Shown here: positions 51,244 to 59,513 of the stretch, piece after piece
Layout: every line of letters begins with the position of its first letter
Numbering within the stretch: position 1 is the stretch's first letter
DNA from: Fulvivirgaceae bacterium JP3-4
GTDB lineage: Bacteria > Bacteroidota > Bacteroidia > Cytophagales > Cyclobacteriaceae
Assembly (NCBI GenBank): GCA_029309925.1
Contig: JARKND010000001.1
Coordinates: 1,550,001-1,614,000 of the forward strand
Direction: 5' to 3'
DNA length: 64,000 nt
Position numbers and translations under genes: made by a program
Notes under the pieces: generated by a model
What the model saw: only the letters and a program-made list of their open reading frames with translations
Told to the model about the DNA's origin: nothing
Databases searched by the model: none

Positions 51244-52422
51244 CTAGATCTTCTCAATTACCATAGCAGACGCGCCACCACCACCATTACAGATGCCGGC
51301 TACACCAATGGATGCATTATTTTGATTCAGAACGTTCAGCAGCGTTGTTACAATCCTGGTTCCGGAGGCCCCAAGTGGGTGGCCAATCGCTACTGCTCCG
51401 CCATTCACGTTCACGTTCGATGGGTCAATACCCAGTTTCATGTTATTCGCGATGGCTACCGCTGAAAAGGCTTCGTTGATTTCATAATAGCCAACGTCCT
51501 TCTTGTCAACACCTGCCATTTTCATGGCCTTCGGTATTGCTATCGAAGGTGTCGTTGTAAACCACATAGGATCCTGGGCTGCATCAGCGAATCCTCTGAT
51601 CTTTGCCAGCGGCTTAAGGCCGAGTTGCTGTGCTTTCTCCTTGCTCACGAGCACAACCGCTGATGCTCCGTCATTCAGTGTTGAAGCATTTGCTGCAGTC
51701 ACAGTTCCATCTTTGGTGAAGACAGCCTTGAGTGTCGGAATTTTATCAAAGTTGACGTTCTTGTATTCTTCGTCTTCAGCAAATTTTGTAACCGTGCCCT
51801 TGCGATCCGTGATCTCGACCGGCACGACTTCGTCCTTGAATTTACCGGCACTCCAGGCTGCGGCAGAGCGCTTGTAAGAGTTGATGGCGTATTCATCCTG
51901 TGCCTGACGGCTGATGCTCATTTCCTTTGCGGTGTTGTCGGCACAAACGCCCATAGCGCAGTGGTTGTAAACATCGGTCAGGCCATCGAACTGGAGTCCG
52001 TCAATCAGCTCTCCGTTTCCGAATTTGTAACCTGTCCGTGCCTTCATCAGGTAGTAGGGGACATTGCTCATGCTCTCCGTGCCTCCTGCGACAACGATGT
52101 CGTTCTGGCCCAGCATGATGGATTGCGCGCCCAGCATAATTGCTTTCATGCCGGATGCACAGACTTTGTTAACCACTGTGCATGGAATTTCAAAACCGAG
52201 TCCGGCTCCTGCTGCAATCTGGGTTGCCGGTGCCTGGCCAAGGCCTGCTGACAAAACATTTCCGATAAACACTTCCTGAACAGATTTCGGATCGACCTTC
52301 GCCCTTTCGAGCGCACCTTTCACGGCAATGGCGCCCAGCTGAACGGCCGAAAGTGATGCCAGACTTCCTCCAAAGCTTCCAATCGGAGTTCTGACCGCAG
52401 AAACAATATACACTTCTTTCAT
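51244..52422 (-). CDS. Acetyl-CoA C-acetyltransferase (thiolase)
   Basis: A 392-residue thiolase that condenses or cleaves acetoacetyl-CoA or 3-ketoacyl-CoA. The first catalytic Cys is in VVNKVCASGMKAIMLG near residue 88. The C-terminal catalytic residues are seen in YYEINEAFSAVAIANN, NGGAVAIGHPLGASGTRIV (His) and GICNGGGGASAMVIEKI (second Cys). Length and motifs fit the biosynthetic/acetyl-CoA type (AtoB-like) rather than the longer FadA form, though this is not certain. It is downstream of a repeat-bearing gap. Confidence 0.94.
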   Translation of the reverse strand: MKEVYIVSAVRTPIGSFGGSLASLSAVQLGAIAVKGALERAKVDPKSVQEVFIGNVLSAGLGQAPATQIAAGAGLGFEIPCTVVNKVCASGMKAIMLGAQSIMLGQNDIVVAGGTESMSNVPYYLMKARTGYKFGNGELIDGLQFDGLTDVYNHCAMGVCADNTAKEMSISRQAQDEYAINSYKRSAAAWSAGKFKDEVVPVEITDRKGTVTKFAEDEEYKNVNFDKIPTLKAVFTKDGTVTAANASTLNDGASAVVLVSKEKAQQLGLKPLAKIRGFADAAQDPMWFTTTPSIAIPKAMKMAGVDKKDVGYYEINEAFSAVAIANNMKLGIDPSNVNVNGGAVAIGHPLGASGTRIVTTLLNVLNQNNASIGVAGICNGGGGASAMVIEKI

Positions 52423-52454
52423 TTCAATCGATTTAGTTGCGCAAAACTAAGAAA

Positions 52455-52592
52455 AAGCTTTAAGCTGCAAGCTATAAGCTTCAAGTCAGATCGCGGTATT
52501 ATACAACTACGGCTGACAAGGCAAAGTTTCGCGGGGAGTAACAAGTCGTTCCAACAAAAGGCTTGCAGCTTGTAGCGCGCAGCTTGCAGCCT
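52455..52592. repeat. Inverted pair of AAGCTGCAAGCTATAAGC-type repeats
   Basis: The left arm (about 52455-52484) reads TTTAAGCTGCAAGCTATAAG and so on. The right arm (about 52558-52592) reads GGCTTGCAGCTTGTAGCGCG and so on, the reverse complement of similar units. The core of about 70 bases is unrelated. Same unit family as 21775-21895. Confidence 0.75.
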
Positions 52593-52597
52593 TTGCC

Positions 52598-53176
52598 CTA
52601 CCAGTCCGGCTTGCTGCGATCCTTCGACTTGGTCGCCTTGCGTTTGTTTTGCTGCAGGTACTGCTTTTCCTGGTTCTTCATCGCTTCCAGGATCATGCGC
52701 GCTTTTTCTTCGCTGATCTTCATCTGTTCAAGCTTCTGCTTATCAAGATTGTCCTGCTTCTCTTTCTTTTCGTCTTTTTTGGACTCATCGGTTTCCTGAG
52801 GCTGTTTTTTCTCATCCTCTTTCTTTTCCTTGTCCTCTTTTTCCTTCTGCTGTTTTTCCTGCTCTTCCTTCTCCTGCTTTTCCTTCTCTTCCTGTTCTTT
52901 CTTTTGCTGTTCTTTTTGTTCCTGTTCTTTCTTTTCCTTCTCTTCTTTTTCCTTCTGCTCCTGTTGCTTTTTCTTCTGGTCTTCCTTGATCTGCTCTCGC
53001 AGTGCCTTCAGTTTGGCATCGTTCGGATACCTGCGGATGGCATTGTCAAGTGTGCTTATCGCTTCCTTGTCCTTCTCGTGAATGAACTGGTTGGATGCAA
53101 GATGAAACTCCTGCTCCTGGCAAAATGCAATTAATGGAAATGAAAAGGCGAGTATGAATAATAATTTCTTCAGCAT
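52598..53176 (-). CDS. Lys/Glu/Gln-rich secreted protein (BatC-like C-terminal part)
   Basis: A 192-residue protein with a signal peptide (LLFILAFSFPLIAFCQ), a short TPR-like part (QFIHEKDKEAISTLDNAIRRYPNDAKLKALREQI) and about 75 residues of almost only K, E and Q, probably a charged single helix. It ends RSKPDW, similar to the K-x-W ending of BatC proteins. It follows the TPR gene by five bases. With the VWA gene these form a Bat-like (Bacteroides aerotolerance) trio. Composition bias makes alignment unreliable. Confidence 0.6.
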   Translation of the reverse strand: MLKKLLFILAFSFPLIAFCQEQEFHLASNQFIHEKDKEAISTLDNAIRRYPNDAKLKALREQIKEDQKKKQQEQKEKEEKEKKEQEQKEQQKKEQEEKEKQEKEEQEKQQKEKEDKEKKEDEKKQPQETDESKKDEKKEKQDNLDKQKLEQMKISEEKARMILEAMKNQEKQYLQQNKRKATKSKDRSKPDW

Positions 53177-53180
53177 AACA

Positions 53181-53834
53181 TTAGTCGATTCCGTCTACAA
53201 TCTTGATCCTGTCAATAAACTGCTGATAGGTGGACACCGTTTTGTCTTTTTTCAATCCGTCCACCATCAGGTTATAGGCTGCACCATATTTCCGTTCGGC
53301 CACGAGTCTGTCGGCCTGTTCTTTGAGTTTCTTCGCAAATTCCGAAGGCTCCTGCTTTTTGTTCTGGTCGTTCTTGTCCTGATTTTTCTTTTCTTCTTCT
53401 TTCTTTTTCGCGTCAAGCTTCTTCTTCAGCATCTCATAATTGTAACGCGCCTCCGCGTTGGCAGGGTCCGCCTTGATTGCCTGCTTGAAAAGACTCAACG
53501 CCTGATCAGGTTTTTTATTCTGATTCGCGATAAGTCCGAGATGCAGGTCGGCTTTTGATGCAATCTCATTTTTTGAACTCTGTGTCAGCGCCTGATAGTC
53601 AGACTGGGCGTGGGCGGTATCCTTTTCGAGATAATAAGCGTGTGCGCGGTTCAGTAACACTTCGTCTTCCTGCACACCCAGCGAGTCGATCAGGTAAGTA
53701 TAAATGGACGCGGCTTCTTTATAATTGCCAGCCTGAAATGCGTCTTTTGCCCGGGACTTCGCACGATTGATCTTGCTGATCTTGATCGGATCAGTAACCA
53801 TGAAAGCAATCGTAAGCAGCAGTATATATTTCAT
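53181..53834 (-). CDS. TPR protein, BatC/BatE-like
   Basis: A 217-residue protein with a signal-like N-terminus (YILLLTIAFMVTDPIKI) and TPR repeats: AKDAFQAGNYKEAASIYTYLID, LNRAHAYYLEKDTAHAQSDYQAL and HLGLIANQNKKPDQALSLFKQAIKADPANAEARYNYEMLKKKL. A KK/EE-rich linker follows, then FAKKLKEQADRLVAERKYGAAYNLM. Four bases overlap the VWA gene upstream. Bat TPR proteins are envelope scaffold proteins partnering VWA proteins; the role is inferred from neighbours. Confidence 0.75.
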   Translation of the reverse strand: MKYILLLTIAFMVTDPIKISKINRAKSRAKDAFQAGNYKEAASIYTYLIDSLGVQEDEVLLNRAHAYYLEKDTAHAQSDYQALTQSSKNEIASKADLHLGLIANQNKKPDQALSLFKQAIKADPANAEARYNYEMLKKKLDAKKKEEEKKNQDKNDQNKKQEPSEFAKKLKEQADRLVAERKYGAAYNLMVDGLKKDKTVSTYQQFIDRIKIVDGID

Positions 53835-54820
53835 ATTCTCACTGTCCGGATATTGAGCAGAATATCTACGAGCAACAGAAATGCCGCAATCGCCAGAAAG
53901 TAGAAATACTTGTTGGCAGTAACATCCACATAGCGCGCGTCACGCAGTTCCCCTTCGATCTTGCTGATCGTATTAATTAACCGCGAAACGTCATTTCTGG
54001 TTTCATTGATCTCAAAATACTGCCCGTCTGTTTTGTTGGCGAGCGATCGCAGCGAACTCGAATTCAGCTTTGTAACAACCGCTCTTCCATCGCGATCTTT
54101 TTTTACTCCGTTGCCCGCATATATGTTGCCACCGCGTTCTGTTCCCACACCGAGTGTGAAGAGTTTGATGTCTTTCTGCTCGATGTCTCGCGCAATCTCA
54201 TTGGTTTCTTCGCCAAAATCTTCTCCATCGCTGATGAGAATAATGATCTTTGATTTTGGCTGACCATTGGATTCACTTTCATCTTCAAGTTTACTGAGCG
54301 CCATGCGCAGGGGAGGGCCGAAGTCTGTTCCGGCAACAGGCACCAGGCCGGTATTCATCGTTTCGATAAAAAGGTTGAGCGCATTCTGGTCGAACGTCAG
54401 TGGACACTGCATGAAGGCTTCTGATCCGAAAATGATGACGCCTATGCGATCTGAGTTAAACGCGTCAACAAGTTTCTTCATCTCGTGCTTGATCTTTTCC
54501 AGTCTCGTGGGCTGGATGTCAAATGCGTCCATCGATTTGGATAGGTCTACACAGATCATGATATCCTTTCCGATGGATTTCACTTCTTTCTTCGAACCAC
54601 CGAATGACGGGCCGAGCAGGGCAATGATAAAGAGGGTAAAGTATACGGTGCGCAAGAGCACTTTGATGAAGACTGATCTGAAAGGTGTGTTCAGCCGCTT
54701 CGCTATATTAATGACCCGCGCGATGTAAAACCCATACAACAGCAGGAAAGCCGCGATAAGGACAATTTCAGTAATTCCAAAGCTTCTGTACCAGCTCACG
54801 TAAAGTAGTTTGATCCGCAA
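53831..54820 (-). CDS. VWA-domain membrane protein, BatB-like
   Basis: About 329 residues: two N-terminal membrane helices (ITEIVLIAAFLLLYGFYIARV and VLLRTVYFTLFIIALLG), a von Willebrand A domain with intact MIDAS (VDLSKSMDAF as DxSxS, GTDFGPPL, SDGEDFGEE) and a C-terminal helix (FYFLAIAAFLLLVDILLNI). The start is uncertain: TTG at 54820 or GTG at 54799 (VSWYRSFG), the latter matching related BatB beginnings. It begins the trio; no MoxR ATPase or BatA lies upstream, so only part of the usual bat operon is here. Confidence 0.85.
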   Translation of the reverse strand: MRIKLLYVSWYRSFGITEIVLIAAFLLLYGFYIARVINIAKRLNTPFRSVFIKVLLRTVYFTLFIIALLGPSFGGSKKEVKSIGKDIMICVDLSKSMDAFDIQPTRLEKIKHEMKKLVDAFNSDRIGVIIFGSEAFMQCPLTFDQNALNLFIETMNTGLVPVAGTDFGPPLRMALSKLEDESESNGQPKSKIIILISDGEDFGEETNEIARDIEQKDIKLFTLGVGTERGGNIYAGNGVKKDRDGRAVVTKLNSSSLRSLANKTDGQYFEINETRNDVSRLINTISKIEGELRDARYVDVTANKYFYFLAIAAFLLLVDILLNIRTVRI

Positions 54821-54933
54821 TTAACATATCCGGGTGGGCATCTGCAATACCGCTTGTAAAGTCAGATTGGGCGATTTCCGGCCCCGCAGTGCGGACCACG
54901 GTTGCAGCGTCAACGATTCTCAATTTTTCAAGA

Positions 54934-57063
54934 TTACCTTGAGCCCTGAATGACCAGCCGTTTGATTACGGTGGTCTTCCCAGCGCTGATCGAAATAATG
55001 TAGACCCCTTCTTTCAGATGAAGGTCATCAAGCCGATAGGGCTGTCCTGTCGATACGATTGTATTTTGAAATTTGAGTGAACCGATTGCATCTACAATCC
55101 GGATCACATACGAAGGTGACTGGCCGTAGAAAGTTACGTTGATATTCGCAGTATTTGTCGGGTTCGGATAGACAGTGATTTCCGTCAACGGATCGTTTGC
55201 AACGCTCGTTATTGTTTCGTCATCATCAATTTCATGGTCGTCATTTCCGCTGAGGTCCGGATCACCGGGCTCTTCTCCCTGCGGGTCAGGTTCTTCTACC
55301 GGTCCTTCTGCGGGTGGTCCATTGCCTTCATTTGGGTCCACAGGGTCTTCACCTGGGTCTTCACCCGAAGGATCTTCACCTGGGTCTTCGCTTGGAGGAT
55401 TTTCACCTGGGTCTTCGCCTGGAGGATCTTCACCTGGGTCTTCGCCTGAAGGATCTTCACCTGGGTCTTCACTTGGAGGATCTTCACCTGGGTCTTCGGC
55501 TGGAGGATCTGGACTTGGATCTTCACCAGAAGGATCTTCACCTGGAGGATCTTCAACAGGTGGCTCTTCCACTGGAGGTTCTTCCACTGGAGGTTCTTCC
55601 ACCGGAGGTTCTTCCACTGGCGGCTCTTCGACTGGAGGCTCTTCCACTGGAGGCTCTTCGACTGGAGGTTCTTCCACTGGAGGCTCTTCCACTGGAGGCT
55701 CTTCGACTGGAGGTTCTTCCACTGGCGGCTCTTCCACGGGGGGTTCTTCAGCCGGAGGTTGCCCTGGCCCGCTTGACGTGATTGTGAGGGGTTGTGACCA
55801 TGCGTTCCAGTCGGCCGGACCAGGATTTGGCTTGCGGCTGAACCGCGCACGGTAAATTCCCGGCAAGGTGGCTGTTAGCCTGTGGGTTGTCGCATTCGCG
55901 ATTAATGTTCCGTCTTTTTCCCACTGGTATGCAAAGAAACCTTCTGGAAGGACAAGTTTTGGAAATACATTCGAAGAGGTGTTGATCTGTGTGATACCGT
56001 GAAGCGCGTGAATGTGGTTTTTTCTTTTACCGAGTATCCACGAAAAGAAGTTTGTTTCCTGGTAGGCGCGACCCCACACGCGATGAGCAAGGTCGGGATA
56101 AACCGTATACTGGATCGAAGCGCCAGCAGCTTTGAATTTGTTTACAGTATTCTGCGTGAAGGCTGGTGTCGGGTCTTTGTCCTGGCCGCCCTGAAAAGTC
56201 CACAGCGGAATGTGCGCAACTTTGTCCTGCTGGTTGTGTTTAAAAATATTTCCAGCCTCCGTCACTGCCGACATAGGAAGGGCTGCCGCGAACAACCACG
56301 GAGCACGTTTGATGGCTTCGTAGGTTGCATATCCGCCAATAGAAAGGCCATGAATGTAAACGCGGTCAGGGTTGATCTTGTAGCGCTCAACGTGAAGCAG
56401 TACTACGCGAATCATATCTTCCACGGTGAGAGAATCCCAGACATTGAGCATCTGTGGCATGAGTACAAAACCGGGGAATGCACGGCCAGGCATTGACGGG
56501 TCATTTGGCAGTCTTGTGCCGGCAAGGTTGCGCGCAGCAAGATGTTCTCTCGCACTTTGCGTGAGATGGTAGTCATTGTTGAGCAAGCGGTGGTCCGGAT
56601 TAGTAGGAGCACGAGGGATGTTAACGTTTGGGTTATACGTCCAGTCACCGTGATAGCAATCTTCATAGTAGCAGTTGCCGCGCTCCACCGCACCATGCAT
56701 GATCACAATGATCGGATAGCCATCGGCAAAATTCGGGTCGTAGTTCAGCGGCTTCAGCAGTCGATAGTTCATAATGAATTCGTCTGCGCTTCCGTTCTTC
56801 CAGCGCATGTGACCTTCACCATAGGGGCTCGAATCCCACGAAGTGATGTCGGCATAAGTGTTTGTTCTTACCCCCGGAGCGCTTTCGCGGAAACTGAAAG
56901 TCTTATTTTCTTCGAGGTAGTAGTAATGGGTAGCGGAGATTTTTGTGCGGATGTCGAGCGTGCCATAGGGGAGTGCGGTGTTGTAGAGATATTCAGGCTT
57001 AACCTGCGCACGAGCGCATGTCAGCACTTGAAGAAGAATGAGAATACCCAGGAGACGAATCAT
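54934..57063 (-). CDS. Secreted alpha/beta hydrolase with PVEEP linker and type IX sorting domain
   Basis: A 709-residue protein. Signal peptide MIRLLGILILLQVLTCARA. The alpha/beta hydrolase (residues ~80-340) has the oxyanion part PIIVIMHGAVERGNCY, the nucleophile elbow HGLSIGGYATYEAI and the catalytic His near YPDLAHRVWG, as in esterase/PHB-depolymerase-like enzymes. An Ig-like part follows, then a repetitive acidic linker (about 13 PPVEE units, then PGEDP/SGEDP units), coded by 15-base tandem repeats around 55545-55760. The C-terminal ~80 residues (TVYPNPTNTANINVTF ... GVYIISISAGKTTVIKRL) form the type A sorting domain. Substrate unknown. Confidence 0.88.
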   Translation of the reverse strand: MIRLLGILILLQVLTCARAQVKPEYLYNTALPYGTLDIRTKISATHYYYLEENKTFSFRESAPGVRTNTYADITSWDSSPYGEGHMRWKNGSADEFIMNYRLLKPLNYDPNFADGYPIIVIMHGAVERGNCYYEDCYHGDWTYNPNVNIPRAPTNPDHRLLNNDYHLTQSAREHLAARNLAGTRLPNDPSMPGRAFPGFVLMPQMLNVWDSLTVEDMIRVVLLHVERYKINPDRVYIHGLSIGGYATYEAIKRAPWLFAAALPMSAVTEAGNIFKHNQQDKVAHIPLWTFQGGQDKDPTPAFTQNTVNKFKAAGASIQYTVYPDLAHRVWGRAYQETNFFSWILGKRKNHIHALHGITQINTSSNVFPKLVLPEGFFAYQWEKDGTLIANATTHRLTATLPGIYRARFSRKPNPGPADWNAWSQPLTITSSGPGQPPAEEPPVEEPPVEEPPVEEPPVEEPPVEEPPVEEPPVEEPPVEEPPVEEPPVEEPPVEEPPVEEPPVEDPPGEDPSGEDPSPDPPAEDPGEDPPSEDPGEDPSGEDPGEDPPGEDPGENPPSEDPGEDPSGEDPGEDPVDPNEGNGPPAEGPVEEPDPQGEEPGDPDLSGNDDHEIDDDETITSVANDPLTEITVYPNPTNTANINVTFYGQSPSYVIRIVDAIGSLKFQNTIVSTGQPYRLDDLHLKEGVYIISISAGKTTVIKRLVIQGSR
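55370..55765. repeat. Tandem 15-base and 30-base repeats within the hydrolase gene
   Basis: Bases ~55545-55765 repeat a 15-base unit (ACTGGAGGTTCTTCC and near variants) about 13 times, encoding PVEEP on the minus strand. Bases ~55370-55540 repeat GGATCTTCACCTGGGTCTTC-like units encoding GEDP phrases. The homopurine/homopyrimidine bias is strong and unit number is likely to vary by slippage. Confidence 0.9.
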
Positions 57064-57273
57064 ACAGCAGCTTGCCCTCTCCACAATCGTTTGAGGCTAC
57101 CGTGTATATAAAAAAGTAATACCGGTATAATTTTACTTTTTCATCTGGGCGGGCAGCGGTTAATCGTAAGATTGTGATTAAGATTTGATAGAAGGGGTAT
57201 GCAACCTCAGATTGTTCTCCCACTAAGAGCATGTCTCGCTAAGCCCCAGATAACCGGGGCGCGGTTTCGAAAC

Positions 57274-57303
57274 AAAAAAGCCCTATCTCTCGATAAGGCT
57301 TTT
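57274..57303 (-). terminator. Intrinsic terminator downstream of the tRNA cluster
   Basis: On the minus strand AAAAGCCTTAT pairs with ATAGGGCTTTT over 11 bp (57293-57303 with 57276-57286, one G-T pair) around loop CGAGAG, ending in a T-run and G. It lies just after tRNA-Pro. Confidence 0.75.
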
Positions 57304-57308
57304 GTTAG

Positions 57309-57382
57309 TCGGGGCGCCAGGATTCGAACCTGGGACCCCCTGGTCCCAAACCAGGTACACTACCGGACTGTGCTACACCCCG
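57309..57382 (-). tRNA. tRNA-Pro (anticodon TGG)
   Basis: Cloverleaf fits: acceptor CGGGGTG/CGCCCCG, anticodon stem-loop CCTGG TTTGGGA CCAGG, T-arm with GGTTCGAATCC, discriminator A. 3' CCA is not encoded. Confidence 0.95.
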
Positions 57383-57488
57383 AACTATCTTTCATGCTGA
57401 CACTGTTGTCAAACATTCCCAAAAGGGACGCGAAACTATTAAAAGATTGTAATAAACAAAACTTTAATCTTCGCTTTTTATTTTTCTG

Positions 57489-57562
57489 TGATCCGACAGG
57501 GACTCGAACCCCGAACCTACAGCTTAGAAGGCTGTTGCTCTATCCAGTTGAGCTATCGGACC
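57489..57562 (-). tRNA. tRNA-Arg (anticodon TCT)
   Basis: Acceptor GGTCCGA/TCGGATC, D-arm GCTCAACTGGATAGAGC, anticodon stem-loop ACAGC CTTCTAA GCTGT, T-arm TTCGAGTC, discriminator A. 3' CCA is not encoded. Confidence 0.95.
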
Positions 57563-57576
57563 TCAATACTTCTGTG

Positions 57577-57665
57577 CGGAGAAGGGGGGATTCGAACCCC
57601 CGGTACGTTTTAAGGCGTACGACAGTTTAGCAAACTGCTGGTTTAAGCCTCTCACCCACCTCTCC
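57577..57665 (-). tRNA. tRNA-Ser (anticodon GCT)
   Basis: Acceptor GGAGAGG/CTTCTCC, anticodon stem-loop GCAGT TTGCTAA ACTGT, a long variable arm (CGTACG... region) as expected of tRNA-Ser, T-loop TTCGAAT, discriminator G. 89 bases; CCA not encoded. Confidence 0.95.
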
Positions 57666-57811
57666 GGGCAAAATCTTAAAAGTATTGATTCCTTTTTCTG
57701 ACCTGAACTGCAAAAATAAGCTGAATTCGGCCTTTTCCTAAAAAAGGAAGTGCAAATATAAAGGTTGGAGACAATCCGCCTAACGAAACAGTTTAAATTC
57801 TAATTTTAGAC

Positions 57812-58309
57812 ATGGCAACAATTCTGCACGCGACTCCGAAAGACATCGCAATCATCAGAACTCTTGCTGAAGAGAGCTGGTGGCCCACATATAGTCCGAT
57901 CCTCCCGGTTGATCAGATCAGATACATGTTGGACGCGATCTATGGGGAGAAAGAACTCGAGAAAACAATTAAAACAGGTTCGCAAACCTTCATCGTTCTC
58001 CACGACAAGGATGGCCCTCAGGGATTTGCCTCTTATGGGCTTCGGCCGGAGGATCGTAAAATCTGCAAACTGCACAAGCTCTACGTTTTACCAGAAAACC
58101 ATGGGAAAGGATTTGGCAAGGCATTGATTGAGGAAGTAAAGATCAGAGCGATAAATCTTAATGCGAAGACTCTTGAACTCAATGTCAATCGCCAAAATCC
58201 GGCAATCAAATTTTATGAAAAGATAGGATTTGTGAAAGTAAGGGAAGAGGATGTTCCGATTGGGCCGTACTGGATGAACGATTACGTGATGCGCATGAAG
58301 TTGGAGTAG
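57812..58309 (+). CDS. GNAT acetyltransferase
   Basis: A 165-residue acetyltransferase. The acetyl-CoA site is LYVLPENHGKGFGKALIEEV near residue 90 (the Q/RxxGxG/A motif as NHGKGFG). The C-terminal part, ELNVNRQNPAIKFYEKIGFVKV, is the canonical end of the GNAT fold. The start of the gene, MATILHATPKDIAIIRTLAEESWW, resembles the small-molecule/polyamine type. Target unknown. It is four bases upstream of the phospholipase D gene. Confidence 0.88.
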   Translation: MATILHATPKDIAIIRTLAEESWWPTYSPILPVDQIRYMLDAIYGEKELEKTIKTGSQTFIVLHDKDGPQGFASYGLRPEDRKICKLHKLYVLPENHGKGFGKALIEEVKIRAINLNAKTLELNVNRQNPAIKFYEKIGFVKVREEDVPIGPYWMNDYVMRMKLE

Positions 58310-58313
58310 AATA

Positions 58314-59513
58314 TTGCTAAGACGATTTTTTATTCAGGTATGTTTTTGTTCATTGCCTGTCGAACGAATAACTGACTTGACACCATTAAACGTCACCAAA
58401 AAAAATAAAGTAAAGCTCATTCAGGGTGGCGCTGACTATTTTGAGCTCCTGATAAAGCTCATCAATGAAGCCAAAACATCCATACACTTCCAGACTTACA
58501 TCTATGACGAGGATGAGACCGGCAACACGGTGACCGCTGCACTGATCGCTGCGGCACAACGGGGCGTAAAAATTTTTCTGTTACTGGATCGTTACGGGTC
58601 GCAGGGTTTGTCAAAAGACTGGGTGAAAAAAGTCCAAGGTGCCGGTATTTTCTTCCGGTTCTTTCGCCCGCTGTTCCTCAGTAAGAGATTTTACCTGGGA
58701 CGGAGATTGCATCACAAGGTTGTCGTTATTGACGGCTGCAAGTCGACTGTGGCAGGACTGAATATCAGCAACCGATATAACGACACACCGGAAGCCACAG
58801 CCTGGCTCGACTGGGCCATACTCATCGAAGGGGAAGCCAGTCAGAAACTCGAAGACATCTGCAAAAGCAGACTGCGCCTTCGCTATGCGCGCCAGGTGCC
58901 CAAACACAAATCAGAGAATTTTGAGGGATCGACACCCGTGCGTATCAGTGTCAACGACTGGGTTAGGCGCAAACGCCAGATCTATCGTACATATCTCGAT
59001 ATGTTCCGCGAGGCAAAGGAAGAGGTTCTGATCATGTCAGCCTACTTCCTTCCCGGCCGGACGTTCAGGAAGGCCATCGAAGCTGCGGTCAGGCGTGGTG
59101 TGAAATTCCGCGTGGTGCTCACCGGGAACGCGGACGTTTTTATGATCAAATATGCCGAGCGTTACATCTATCGCTGGTTATTTAAGAATAACATAGCGGT
59201 TTACGAATACACCCGGAACGTTTTGCATGGAAAGATCTCAGTGTGTGATAAAGAATGGATGACGGTTGGATCTTTCAACATCAACAACCTGAGCGCATTT
59301 GCGAGCGTGGAACTGAATGCTGACGTATTCGACAAAAAATTTGCAATGCACGTATATGAGCGACTGAGCGAAATTATTAAGCGCGACTGTGTGCGCATTA
59401 CAGAAGAGAAATTCGAGCGCCAGTTCAACCTCATTTCACGAACAGCCCATCATGTCGCCTACTATCTTTTTCGCTTCCTGTTCTTCATTTCCACGAAACA
59501 ACGGGATGGCTAA
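58314..59513 (+). CDS. Phospholipase D family protein (cardiolipin synthase-like)
   Basis: About 399 residues with two HKD motifs: LHHKVVVIDGCKSTVAGLNI near residue 140 and VLHGKISVCDKEWMTVGSFNINN near residue 308. Length and motif spacing fit the ClsB/YbhO type, which makes cardiolipin without the twin N-terminal helices of ClsA. The first 25 residues are only mildly hydrophobic; a short C-terminal aromatic segment (VAYYLFRFLFFIS) may attach to membrane. It follows GNAT by four bases and its 3' end overlaps the convergent gene by four bases. Confidence 0.85.
   Translation: MLRRFFIQVCFCSLPVERITDLTPLNVTKKNKVKLIQGGADYFELLIKLINEAKTSIHFQTYIYDEDETGNTVTAALIAAAQRGVKIFLLLDRYGSQGLSKDWVKKVQGAGIFFRFFRPLFLSKRFYLGRRLHHKVVVIDGCKSTVAGLNISNRYNDTPEATAWLDWAILIEGEASQKLEDICKSRLRLRYARQVPKHKSENFEGSTPVRISVNDWVRRKRQIYRTYLDMFREAKEEVLIMSAYFLPGRTFRKAIEAAVRRGVKFRVVLTGNADVFMIKYAERYIYRWLFKNNIAVYEYTRNVLHGKISVCDKEWMTVGSFNINNLSAFASVELNADVFDKKFAMHVYERLSEIIKRDCVRITEEKFERQFNLISRTAHHVAYYLFRFLFFISTKQRDG

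Noticed and set aside
52649-53134. Plus-strand frame of almost only Leu and Phe
   Set aside because: Antisense of the Lys/Glu/Gln-rich protein; the composition follows from the biased sense strand.
55175-55855. Long plus-strand open frame rich in Gly-Ser-Thr
   Set aside because: It is the antisense reading of the PVEEP/GEDP repeats in the hydrolase gene, which has a signal peptide, enzyme fold and sorting domain on the minus strand.
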